In this document: one piece after another, positions 1 to 6,294 of the stretch
Layout: each line of letters starts with the position of its first letter
Numbering within the stretch: position 1 is the first letter of the stretch
DNA from: an uncultured Ancrocorticia sp.
Lineage (GTDB): Bacteria > Actinomycetota > Actinomycetes > Actinomycetales > Actinomycetaceae
NCBI GenBank assembly: GCA_905373325.1
Contig: CAJPTB010000062.1
Span: 1 to 8,849 of the forward strand
Length of the DNA stretch: 8,849 nt
Direction: 5' to 3'
The notes under the pieces: generated by a model
Seen by the model: only the letters and a program-made list of their open reading frames with translations
Told to the model about the DNA's origin: nothing
Database searches by the model: none
Program-made: the position numbers and the translations under genes

Positions 1-1059
1 GCAGGCTTGGCGACGTCGACGTCGGCCTCGGACTCCGAACGCGACAGAGCGGCGCTCGGGCTGCCCGAGGCCGACCGCGTCTGCTTCGTCATGGTCGACG
101 GGCTGGGCGCCGAGAACCTCGACGCCAGAAGCGGCCACGCCCCCACGCTTCGGTCGATGACCCATTTTGAGCCGCTTGCGACCGTGGCGCCGTCGACCAC
201 CGCCGCCGCCATAACCGCAGTGGGAACGGGCGAGCTGCCGGGAAAGACCGCGATGATGGGGTATTCGCTGCGCTCTCCGGCCAGCGGCAGGCCGTTTTCC
301 CTCATAAAATGGGACGATCCCGGGCTCGACCCGCTTTCGTGGCAGAGACAGCCGACGCTGTTCGAAAGGCTGGGCCCGCGCGCTCGGGCCTGCCGCGTCG
401 TCCAGCCTTCCGCCTTCGTCGGCTCGGGACTGACGCTGGCCGCCCTCCGGGGCGCGGAGGCCGTGCCCGCCGAAACCCTCGACGAGCGGGTGGAGGCTGC
501 CGCCGGGGCCTTGCGGCGCGGGGCCGAATGCGTCTACCTCTACTGGGGCGAAATCGACCATGCGGGCCACGCCGCAGGGTGGACGTCCGGCGAATGGGTG
601 GCGGAGCTGGAGAGCTTCGACGCCGCCGTCGCCTCCCTTGCGCGTTCCGTCCCTCGCGGAACGCTCGTCGTCGTCACCGCCGACCACGGCATGGTCGACG
701 TCGGCACAAGGATCGACCTCGCCGATTCTCCCCGGCTGCGCGAGGGAGCGGACCTCGTCGCGGGGGAGGACCGCGCGGTGCAGGTGTACACCCGGGAGCC
801 GGAGGCCCTCGCGGCGCGATGGAGGGAGGAGCTCGGCGAGTCTGCGCTGGTCCTGACGGCCGACGAAGCCGTCGCAACGGGAATCTTCGGCCCCGTCGAA
901 GATTTCGCCCGCTCCGTCATGGGCGACGTGATTTCCTTCCAACGCGGCGATTGCGCCGTCTTCGACTCTCGGGGGCGCACGAGCCCGCCGATGCGCGGCG
1001 TCCACGGATCCCTCACGTCCGTCGAAATGCTCGTTCCTCTCATCGCGGAGGTCGTTTGA
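1..1059 (+). CDS. Alkaline-phosphatase-superfamily phosphodiesterase / nucleotide pyrophosphatase-like protein, 5' partial
   Basis: The frame is open from base 1. A TTG at position 7 is possible, but the family normally has about 30 more N-terminal residues, so the true start probably lies upstream. Numbered from the TTG, the metal and catalytic residues of the superfamily are in order: D31 in VDGLG, the nucleophile T64/T65 in APSTTAA, D184 and H188 in EIDHAGH, D226/H227 in TADHGM and H333 in GVHGS. The two-zinc centre therefore looks intact. Such proteins hydrolyse phosphodiesters or nucleotide pyrophosphates; the true substrate here is unknown. No signal peptide or membrane segment is seen in the visible part, so a cytosolic location is inferred. 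The stop is 39 nt before the tdk start, so the two are probably cotranscribed. Family assignment is firm; the substrate is not. Confidence 0.9.
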   Translation, partial: AGLATSTSASDSERDRAALGLPEADRVCFVMVDGLGAENLDARSGHAPTLRSMTHFEPLATVAPSTTAAAITAVGTGELPGKTAMMGYSLRSPASGRPFSLIKWDDPGLDPLSWQRQPTLFERLGPRARACRVVQPSAFVGSGLTLAALRGAEAVPAETLDERVEAAAGALRRGAECVYLYWGEIDHAGHAAGWTSGEWVAELESFDAAVASLARSVPRGTLVVVTADHGMVDVGTRIDLADSPRLREGADLVAGEDRAVQVYTREPEALAARWREELGESALVLTADEAVATGIFGPVEDFARSVMGDVISFQRGDCAVFDSRGRTSPPMRGVHGSLTSVEMLVPLIAEVV

Positions 1060-1075
1060 CAGTGGAGGTCAACTG

Positions 1076-1099
1076 ATGTTTTTCGCTGGAGCCGCGTGA
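1076..1099 (+). promoter_or_regulatory. Putative seven-codon upstream ORF coupled to tdk
   Basis: The tiny ORF reads MFFAGAA followed by TGA. It is preceded by a strong Shine-Dalgarno-like AGTGGAGG (1061-1068) seven nucleotides before its ATG. Its TGA (1097-1099) overlaps the tdk ATG (1099-1101) as TGATG, the usual geometry for termination-reinitiation coupling. It could be a translational coupler or a chance ORF; nothing in the peptide suggests a function of its own. Confidence 0.35.
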
Positions 1100-1731
1100 T
1101 GGCGGAGCTGGTCTTCTTTTCGGGGACGATGGACTGCGGCAAGTCGACTTTGGCGTTGCAGACTGCCTACAACCACGAGCGCCGCGGCATGAGAGGCCTC
1201 CTCTACAGCCGCAACGACAGGGCGGGAACCGGCAGGCTGTCCTCGCGCATCGGCCTGGAGTCGCGGGCTTTCGAGGTGGATGAGAACACCGATTTTTGGA
1301 AGGCCGTGGCGCGGGAGCGCACCGGCGGGCGGGCGGTCGACTTTCTCATCTGCGACGAGGTCCAGTTCTACACCGAGGCTCAGATAGAGCAGCTGGCGAG
1401 AATCGTGGACGAGATCGAAATCGACGTCTTCGGCTTCGGAATCACGTCGGATTTCATGACGAAGCTGTTTCCCGGATCCGCACGCATGATCGAACTGGCC
1501 GACAGGGTGGAGGTTTTGCAGGTCAGGGCGCTGTGCTGGTGCGGAAAACGCGCCACGCACAACGCGCGCACCGTCGACGGAGCCATGGTCACGGAGGGGG
1601 AGCAGGTCGTCGTCGGCGACACCGACGACGGAAAAGCGGGCTATGAGGTGCTGTGCCGAAATCACCACATGAAGCGAATGACCGCGAGCGCGGCCCGTGC
1701 GGCGAAGCAGCTTCCCCTCGGCGAGCCCTAG
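1099..1731 (+). CDS. tdk: Thymidine kinase (type II)
   Basis: This enzyme phosphorylates thymidine to dTMP with ATP in cytosolic pyrimidine salvage. The P-loop GTMDCGKST is at residues 9-17. The DEVQF motif at 86-90 contains the catalytic base E87, and the zinc-site ligands appear as C146 and C148 (CWCGKRATHNAR) with C186 and H189 (CRNHH). The length of 210 aa is typical. I chose ATG 1099 over GTG 1096 because TGGAG (1087-1091) lies seven nucleotides upstream of it. A second stronger SD further upstream serves a mini-ORF that ends on this start, so initiation may be coupled. The gene lies 39 nt after the phosphodiesterase gene and converges on sepH. Salvage by Tdk fits a genome in which dut is not in its usual place a few genes away. 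Confidence 0.96.
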   Translation: MAELVFFSGTMDCGKSTLALQTAYNHERRGMRGLLYSRNDRAGTGRLSSRIGLESRAFEVDENTDFWKAVARERTGGRAVDFLICDEVQFYTEAQIEQLARIVDEIEIDVFGFGITSDFMTKLFPGSARMIELADRVEVLQVRALCWCGKRATHNARTVDGAMVTEGEQVVVGDTDDGKAGYEVLCRNHHMKRMTASAARAAKQLPLGEP

Positions 1732-1736
1732 CCTTG

Positions 1737-1814
1737 TTCTTTCAGACCGTTCCCGTTCCTTCGGACCGTTCCCGGCGAACCGTCCAGCCTTTCTGCGAAC
1801 CGTCTAGTCTTTCT
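1737..1814. repeat. Imperfect short tandem repeats filling the tdk-sepH gap
   Basis: Two adjacent 19-nt copies (1737-1755 and 1756-1774) share 17 of 19 bases and end in GGACCGTTCCCG or AGACCGTTCCCG. Two adjacent 20-nt copies (1775-1794 and 1795-1814) share 18 of 20 bases and begin GCGAACCGTC. The core ACCGT recurs at 1746, 1765, 1779 and 1799, so all four may be variants of one unit of about 20 nt. The last copy contains the 3' end and TAG stop of sepH (complement of 1804-1806). The neighbouring copy has TGG at the matching place. Confidence 0.8.
1763..1785. terminator. Possible bidirectional terminator hairpin between tdk and sepH
   Basis: GGACCGTTC (1763-1771) and GAACCGTCC (1777-1785) pair as two 4-bp blocks around a single C·C mismatch, with a 5-nt loop. 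It sits between two convergent genes, where a shared terminator is expected. No U-tract follows on either strand, so it is not a classical intrinsic terminator, though high-GC actinobacteria often lack one. The pairing may be a by-product of the repeats. Confidence 0.3.
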
Positions 1815-3099
1815 TCCCGAAGACGATCTCGTCCCAGCTGGGCATCGACGGGCGCGAGCCTCGCCGTTTTTTCGAGCGATCGGATCGCCGTTCGGACGGG
1901 GCGAAGGCGTCCGGAGAGGCCTGTTCGGCCTCCGAGCCTTCCTTGCTTTCCCCTCCCTCGGGAGAGCGCCCGCCGCGGGCCGCGCCGTCTGCCTCCGCCG
2001 ACGGGCCTTTTCCTCCCTTGCCGTCTTTGCCTCGGGAACGCTTGCCTTTCGCTTTTTGAGAGGCTTCCTTGCCCCATCGGTCTGGGCGTGCGCCGCCGCC
2101 CGCCCGTTCGTCTGGCTTGGGCTGTTCGTTCGCCGCGGAATTCTGCTCGCGATCGACGGCCGAACGGCGGGGCAGACTCAAAATCGTTGCGTCGTGGGCA
2201 GTCTCCGGGGCGGAAACCGGAGGGTGTGCGCCGTCGTAATCGGGGTCTTCCTCGACTTTCGGCATCGGGCGGACCCTGCCCCTTTGGGTGTCGAGGGAGG
2301 CGAGAACCTCTTCGATTCGCCCCTTTCCGTCGGCTTTGCCGCGACCGTCCGCCGCGCCCGCGTCGTCGTTGGCCTTTCGCGCGTTCGCCGGCGCCTCGGC
2401 CGGAGCGCTCCCGCCTCCGTCGGCCTTTTCACGGTCCTCGCCGCCCGCTCTGTGCGAGTGCCGGCGGTGCGCTTTTTCGCTCTGAACTAAATCCACCGGC
2501 GCGGGAGGGGTGTTCACTGCCCTCCAAGTTCCCGTCGAAGCCGGCAGCTGGGTCTCCGAGAGCCAGGCGGCTTCGTCGTCCAGCGCCTCCAGCAGGCGCC
2601 GCTCCAGATCGACGTGCCACGTGGCGCGATGCTCGCCCGTGACGAAGACGGCGACTAACGTCCAAGGCTCGCCGTTCTTGCGCAAGGAATCCCATGTGAT
2701 GTCGTTCGGGTTGACGCCTCGGCCGACGAGGCGCGACGCGACGAGCTCTTCGAGCGTCAGACCGGCGCTGTCGTGGCCGATTGAGAAGGACCGGGCAAGT
2801 TGGGCGGTGTACTCGCGCTCCGCGACGATCGGAAATGCGAGGGGGTTGACTCGGGAGGCGGGAAGCGCGGAAAGCTCGCACACGTCGTCGACGGACAGTC
2901 CCTCGCGTATGTAGGACTGGATTTCCCGCGGCGTCATCTGCCGTTTCGATTCGGACGGATTCTCGACGACGGGCCTATCGCGTCTGAGCGTCGCGCGCAA
3001 TAGGTCGGTGATGGGTAGGATATACCTATTGCCTTCGGCGTCGTTCAGCGTGAGAGTCTCGCCGTCGGGCCCGAGTCCCAAGAGCTCCAGTTTTTTCAT
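1804..3099 (-). CDS. sepH: SepH, FtsZ-regulating septation protein (DUF3071)
   Basis: SepH binds FtsZ and promotes Z-ring assembly in actinobacteria. The 431-aa protein has the expected three parts. An N-terminal DUF3071 region starts MKKLELLGLG, with a helix-turn-helix around residues 55-80 (MTPREIQSYIREGLSVDDV), and continues to about 190. A long, charged, low-complexity linker rich in K, E, G, R and A spans roughly 200-405. The conserved C-terminal tail SMPSWDEIVFG is at 418-428. I preferred the ATG at 3099 because AAGGGGAG (complement of 3102-3109) lies just upstream. The GTG eight codons earlier (3123) has no good ribosome site and adds MTTISRGD, unlike the family's usual start. It is divergent from the DUF4193 gene and convergent with tdk. 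Its stop codon is inside a tandem repeat copy. The linker is read from composition only; the rest is a confident family match. Confidence 0.95.
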   Translation of the reverse strand: MKKLELLGLGPDGETLTLNDAEGNRYILPITDLLRATLRRDRPVVENPSESKRQMTPREIQSYIREGLSVDDVCELSALPASRVNPLAFPIVAEREYTAQLARSFSIGHDSAGLTLEELVASRLVGRGVNPNDITWDSLRKNGEPWTLVAVFVTGEHRATWHVDLERRLLEALDDEAAWLSETQLPASTGTWRAVNTPPAPVDLVQSEKAHRRHSHRAGGEDREKADGGGSAPAEAPANARKANDDAGAADGRGKADGKGRIEEVLASLDTQRGRVRPMPKVEEDPDYDGAHPPVSAPETAHDATILSLPRRSAVDREQNSAANEQPKPDERAGGGARPDRWGKEASQKAKGKRSRGKDGKGGKGPSAEADGAARGGRSPEGGESKEGSEAEQASPDAFAPSERRSDRSKKRRGSRPSMPSWDEIVFGKKD

Positions 3100-3332
3100 G
3101 TCTCCCCTTGAAATCGTAGTCACCTTAAGGTTGCCACACGATGGGCGGAATGGGCCGATTCGCCCGGGTGTGTCACGCTTGGCGCTCGGCTGTGCGTTTC
3201 GCTTGTGGATTGACAGACTGGACGAATCCGAAAAACCTGATACATTGTGGGCGCACGCGGGGCCGGACGGGGTGTCCGCGGCCTAAACAGCGGCAGGCGA
3301 TGCCGCCAAGAACGAGACGAGTGGAGCTGACA
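3100..3332. promoter_or_regulatory. Divergent intergenic region between sepH and the DUF4193 gene
   Basis: This region must carry the promoters of both genes. For DUF4193 the best -10 is TACATT (3241-3246), fitting the actinobacterial TANNNT pattern. A weak -35 TGGACG (3219-3224) lies 16 bp before it. A perfect TTGACA (3210-3215) is present but 25 bp away, too far for a standard sigma factor. For sepH the candidate -10 is TAAGGT (complement of 3122-3127), with poor -35 support. An inverted repeat with one bulged G (GGGCG-G-AAT at 3143-3151 against ATTCGCCC at 3158-3165, 6-nt loop) lies upstream of the sepH candidate and could be an operator. Confidence 0.4.
3261..3306 (+). promoter_or_regulatory. 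Two consecutive hairpins in the DUF4193 leader
   Basis: Hairpin 1: GGCCGGAC (3261-3268) pairs with GTCC (3274-3277) and GGCC (3280-3283), giving 8 bp, a 5-nt loop and a 2-nt bulge. Hairpin 2: GCGGCA (3290-3295) pairs perfectly with TGCCGC (3301-3306), giving 6 bp with a 5-nt GGCGA loop. Both fall between the predicted -10 and the ribosome site GTGGAG (3321-3326). They could be RNA-stability or attenuator elements. I recognise no known riboswitch class. Confidence 0.4.
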
Positions 3333-3632
3333 ATGGCAACCGATTACGACGCACCGCGCAAGCAGGACGAAGAACTCCGCGAGGATTCCCTCGAGCAGCT
3401 CAAGGCTCGGCGCTCAGAGCATCAGTCGGCGGAGGTCGAGGAGGACGAGGTCGAGGCCGCCGAAGGCTTCGAGCTGCCGGGGGCCGACCTGTCGAACGTC
3501 GAGCTTTCGATCAGCGTCGTGCCCGCCCAAGACGACGAATTCACGTGTTCGCAGTGTTTCCTGGTGCACCATCGATCACAGCTTGCCTACGAAGAGGGCG
3601 GACTGCCCGTGTGCACGGAGTGCGCGGGCTAA
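3333..3632 (+). CDS. DUF4193 small zinc-ribbon-like protein
   Basis: The 99-aa, strongly acidic protein matches the actinobacterial DUF4193 family throughout. It starts MATDYDAPRKQDEE, has a middle FELPGADLS segment, and ends with a treble of motifs: C72-x-x-C75, FLVHHRSQL, and C94-x-x-C97. Four cysteines in two CxxC pairs suggest a zinc-binding ribbon, which is inference. No biochemical role is established that I know of. The start is supported by GGAG six nucleotides before the ATG; longer in-frame upstream starts would run through the structured leader and are unlikely. It has its own leader with two hairpins and is the first gene of a (+) cluster. DUF3093 and dut, which usually follow it, are absent. 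Confidence 0.95.
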   Translation: MATDYDAPRKQDEELREDSLEQLKARRSEHQSAEVEEDEVEAAEGFELPGADLSNVELSISVVPAQDDEFTCSQCFLVHHRSQLAYEEGGLPVCTECAG

Positions 3633-3684
3633 AATGGTGCGCATGGTCCGACCGAGCGAACCGCGATTCTGAAAGGGTTGACAC

Positions 3685-4359
3685 GTGGGACTATTTGGGA
3701 AGAAGAAGGCCAAGGCCCGAGAGGCGGAGGCCGACGTCGTCGCCGAGGCCGAGGCCGCGAAGGCCGTCGGGCCCTACGACGAAGCCGAGGCGCCCGAAGA
3801 CGACGAGCTGCTCGAGTGCGGCGCCCTCAAGCTGCCGCCGGTTGAGGGCGCGACGATCCAATTCACGGTCGAGCGCAACCGCGAGGTGGTCCTGGGCGCC
3901 GTGTACATCGTGGGCGAGAGCGCGCTTCAGCTTCAGGTCTTCGCGGCTCCGAAGTCGAGCGGCCTGTGGGACGACGTGCGCGCCGACATGATCTCTTCGA
4001 TCGCCTCGCAGGGAGGGTCTTCGCGCGAGGCCGAGGGAGACTACGGACAGGAGATCCACGCGCAGATGCCGGTCGAGGGGTCGAGGACGGTCAACCCCGT
4101 TCGATACTTGGGAATCGACGGGCCCCGGTGGCTGCTGCGGGCGACGCTGACAGGCAGAGCCGCCGTCGACGACGCCGAGGCGCGCAGCCTGCTCCGCGCC
4201 GTGCTCGACAGGCTCGTGGTGGTCAGGGGCGTCGCCGCCCATCCGCCGCGCGACATTCTTCCCCTCGAGGTGCCGCGTTCGGGCAGCAAGCATCCCGAGC
4301 CTCAGCGCGACAGGATTTCGCTTCCGCGCCGGGGGCCGGAAATCTCGGAGGTCCGCTGA
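3685..4359 (+). CDS. DUF3710 domain-containing protein
   Basis: The 224-aa protein starts at GTG with GAAAGGG (3671-3677) seven nucleotides upstream. It opens with a basic MGLFGKKKAKA stretch and an acidic, alanine-rich segment to about residue 30. The DUF3710 body follows, with the family hallmarks GPYDEAEAP, CGALKLPPVEG, LQVFAAPKSSGLWDDVR and YLGIDGPRWLLRATLTG, ending LPLEVPRSG. Its function is unknown; no catalytic motif, signal peptide or membrane segment is visible. The gene begins only 52 nt after DUF4193, where dut and DUF3093 would normally sit, and ends 1 nt before the OB-fold gene, so coexpression with the latter is very likely. Confidence 0.93.
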   Translation: MGLFGKKKAKAREAEADVVAEAEAAKAVGPYDEAEAPEDDELLECGALKLPPVEGATIQFTVERNREVVLGAVYIVGESALQLQVFAAPKSSGLWDDVRADMISSIASQGGSSREAEGDYGQEIHAQMPVEGSRTVNPVRYLGIDGPRWLLRATLTGRAAVDDAEARSLLRAVLDRLVVVRGVAAHPPRDILPLEVPRSGSKHPEPQRDRISLPRRGPEISEVR

Positions 4360-4360
4360 G

Positions 4361-4609
4361 GTGAGCCCTCGCCGAGTCGAAGTGACCGGCGAGATCACGT
4401 CGATCGCATATCCCGGCGCGGGAAACTCGCCGGTCCTTCGAGCGAGGATCAAGGCCCCGGAGGGGGAGTTCGTCCTCGCATTCCTGGGGCGGACCATCGT
4501 CCGCTGCATCGAGGTCGGCTCGCGTTTGACCGTGCGCGGGGCCGTTTCGGGCCGCGACGCCGTCCCGACGATCTTCGACCCGGCTTACACGGTGCTGCCG
4601 GGCGAGTGA
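4361..4609 (+). CDS. Small OB-fold nucleic-acid-binding-like protein
   Basis: The 82-aa protein resembles the OB-fold protein next to DUF3710 in many actinobacteria (Rv2694c-like). Its alternating beta pattern runs RRVEVTGEITSIAY, FVLAFLGRTIVRCIEVGSRL, TVRGAVSGRD, PTIFDPAYTVL. The GTG start has GGAGG (4347-4351) nine nucleotides before it. The gene starts 1 nt after the DUF3710 stop, so translation is probably coupled. At 82 aa it is short for these homologues, which I recall as about 100-125 aa, but the domain itself looks complete. A nucleic-acid partner is inferred from the fold only. Confidence 0.85.
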   Translation: MSPRRVEVTGEITSIAYPGAGNSPVLRARIKAPEGEFVLAFLGRTIVRCIEVGSRLTVRGAVSGRDAVPTIFDPAYTVLPGE

Positions 4610-4656
4610 CGTCCGCAGCCCCAGTGGCGCGCGGCTCAGGGCGCTGCGGAACAGAC

Positions 4657-4706
4657 TCGACGCGGCGGACAGAACAATCGATGCGGCGAAAAATCGACGC
4701 GGCGGA
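4657..4706 (+). repeat. Three imperfect 13-nt direct repeats upstream of the DUF3159 gene
   Basis: TCGACGCGGCGGA occurs at 4657-4669 and 4694-4706, with a variant TCGATGCGGCGAA at 4678-4690. The spacings are 21 and 16 nt. They are not a constant multiple of three, which argues that this stretch is not translated. It lies in the 107-nt gap between the OB-fold and DUF3159 genes, immediately before the chosen DUF3159 ribosome site. Confidence 0.7.
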
Positions 4707-4716
4707 AAGGAACGAC

Positions 4717-5499
4717 GTGACTGAGATGGTCGATGTGACGGACCAAGCGGCTGACGAGGCGCAAGCCCCGGATCGGGCGGAGGAGGCCGCCGGAAGGTGG
4801 ACGGCCAGGCGCAGAGGCGGTCTGGCGGCCGCCGTCGGCGAAGACTTTGACCTGTCGAGGGCCGTGGGCGGCAAGCGGGGCGTCGTCGAAAGCGTCGCCC
4901 CCGGCGCGATCTTCCTCGTCGTCTACATAGCGACCAAAGACGTCGTCGTCTCCTCGATCGCTCCTGTGGCCGCCTCAGTCCTCGCCTTGGCGGCCCGCCT
5001 TGTCGGCCGGCTCGACGTCACCCCGGCGGTCAGCGGCCTCCTCGGCGTCGGCGTCTCGGCTTTCTGGGCGCTGCGCACGGGGCAGGCATCCGACTACTTC
5101 ACGGTGGGACTGCTCCTCAATGCCGGGTATCTGGCCGCCCTCGCCCTTTCTCTGGCCGTGCGCTGGCCTCTGATGGGCCTCGTGCTCGGATTCCTGCGCG
5201 GGGACGCCGCACGATGGAGGCGAGCCGACGATGAGGACGGGATCGCGACTCGCCGCGCGTACACCCGTTTGACGTGGCTGTGGGCCGGGGTGTTCGCCTT
5301 GCGCCTCCTCGTTCAGACGCCTCTCTACTTGACGGATGCGACGACGGCCCTCGCGGTGAGCAAGCTCGTCATGGGCCTGCCGCTCTTCGCCCTCGCGGCC
5401 TGGGCGACGTGGATGGCGGTCCGCGCGCTTCCTCCCGCGGCCGAATCGTCCGCGGCCGGGCCGGGGCAGGGCCCCGCCGAAGCCGACGGGCGCGGCTGA
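4717..5499 (+). CDS. DUF3159 multi-pass membrane protein
   Basis: The 260-aa protein has a polar N-terminus of about 40 residues, then GEDFDLSRAVGGKRGVVESVAPGAIFLVVYI, typical of DUF3159. About six hydrophobic segments follow between residues 55 and 245, and a polar tail. The YFTVGLLLNAGYLAALALS and RWPLMGLVLGFLRGD segments are characteristic. Function is unknown; it sits next to the CeoB/CeoC pair in M. tuberculosis too. I chose the GTG at 4717 because AAAGGA (4706-4711) is five nucleotides upstream. The GTG at 4606 (GTGA overlap with the OB-fold stop) and ATG at 4681 would translate a low-quality stretch containing out-of-phase repeats. It converges on the ceoC-like gene; I see no convincing terminator in 5500-5607. 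Confidence 0.88.
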   Translation: MTEMVDVTDQAADEAQAPDRAEEAAGRWTARRRGGLAAAVGEDFDLSRAVGGKRGVVESVAPGAIFLVVYIATKDVVVSSIAPVAASVLALAARLVGRLDVTPAVSGLLGVGVSAFWALRTGQASDYFTVGLLLNAGYLAALALSLAVRWPLMGLVLGFLRGDAARWRRADDEDGIATRRAYTRLTWLWAGVFALRLLVQTPLYLTDATTALAVSKLVMGLPLFALAAWATWMAVRALPPAAESSAAGPGQGPAEADGRG

Positions 5500-5607
5500 C
5501 CGGCGGGTCTTCTCGCGCAGCCGAACGGGGAGGCGAGCGCGGATGGCGGGCGAAAGCGGAGCCGACCGAGGCGAGGCGAAGCCGCCGCCGAAGAACGGGA
5601 TCGCAGG

Positions 5608-6294
5608 CTAGACCGACTCGAGCGAGGCGTCGTCGCCGATGAGCTCGCGCACGATGTCGAGGTCTTCCTCGGCCTCGGCCGAGCGCAGGAAAAGCACCTG
5701 GTCGCCGGCTTCGACCGTCAAATCGGGCTCTGCCGTGAACGGCACCCCGTCCCGGACGATCGCGTTGAGAACGATCGAGGGCGGGAGGACGACGTCGGAG
5801 ACGGCAAGCCCGACGATCGGGGCCTTGGGCGGAAGCGTCGTCTGCAGGAGGGCCGCTCCCGAGCGGTGAAAGTGCATGACCGTTGCGAGGCGCCCGTTGG
5901 CGACCGCGTCCTCGACGTAGGGCGCGATGACGCGCGGCGTCGAGACGGCGACGTCCACTCCCCACGACTCGTCGAAGAGCCATTCGTTCTTCGGATTGTT
6001 CACGCGTGCGATGACTCTCTCGACGCCGAATTCGGTTTTTGCCAGGAGCGAGACGACGAGGTTGACCTTGTCGTCGCCCGTCGTCGCCACGACGACGTCG
6101 GCCTCGTCGAGATTCGCCCGCTGGAGGCTCGTGAGCTCGCAGGCGTCGTCGAGCTGCCACTCCGCCTCGGGGACGGAGGCCACTTTCATCGCCGAGGGGT
6201 GGCGGTCGATGATCGTGATGTCGTGGCCGGATTGGACGAGCTCCTTGGCGATCGACCTGCCCACGGACCCGGCCCCCGCGATGATGACTTTCAC
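5608..6294 (-). CDS. ceoC: TrkA/RCK family NAD-binding protein (CeoC-like)
   Basis: The 228-aa protein begins VKVIIAGAGSVGRSIAKEL, a Rossmann GxGxxG (G7, G9, G12), with the ribose-binding acid D30 in TIIDRHP. The N-terminal RCK_N domain runs to about residue 130 and an RCK_C domain to the end, including LPPSIVLNAIVRDG and EAGDQVLFLRS. Such proteins bind NAD(H) or nucleotides and gate K+ channels or transporters from the cytosolic side. The GTG start has AGGAGG (complement of 6299-6304) four nucleotides upstream and overlaps the preceding gene's TGA by GTGA, so it is translationally coupled to the ceoB-like gene. There is no TrkH/KtrB subunit in the window. The ceoB/ceoC naming follows order and position relative to the M. 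tuberculosis genes. Confidence 0.92.
   Translation of the reverse strand: MKVIIAGAGSVGRSIAKELVQSGHDITIIDRHPSAMKVASVPEAEWQLDDACELTSLQRANLDEADVVVATTGDDKVNLVVSLLAKTEFGVERVIARVNNPKNEWLFDESWGVDVAVSTPRVIAPYVEDAVANGRLATVMHFHRSGAALLQTTLPPKAPIVGLAVSDVVLPPSIVLNAIVRDGVPFTAEPDLTVEAGDQVLFLRSAEAEEDLDIVRELIGDDASLESV

Noticed and set aside
1653..2642. Long plus-strand ORF (329 codons) opposite sepH
   Set aside because: It is rich in R, P, S and A with no recognisable domain, and lies antisense to well-matched sepH and over the tdk end. It is a typical high-GC shadow frame.
3634..3672. Twelve-codon ORF (MVRMVRPSEPRF) between DUF4193 and DUF3710
   Set aside because: Its nearest SD-like sequence is about 13 nt away and the peptide has no signature; it is more likely chance than a gene or dut remnant.
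3678..3683. TTGACA just before the DUF3710 start
   Set aside because: As a -35 it would place transcription start inside the DUF3710 coding region; it merely overlaps the ribosome-site spacer.
4606..4716. Extension of DUF3159 to GTG 4606 (GTGA overlap with the OB-fold stop)
   Set aside because: No good ribosome site, and the added 37 residues cross direct repeats at non-triplet spacing and do not resemble the family.
5500..5607. Possible terminator between DUF3159 and the ceoC-like gene
   Set aside because: The region is GC- and purine-rich with only 3-4 bp self-complementary stems and no U-tract; no hairpin stands out.
5369..6160. Minus-strand ORF of 263 codons over the DUF3159 end and the ceoC-like gene
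   Set aside because: Its arginine-rich composition and the overlap with two clear family members mark it as a shadow.
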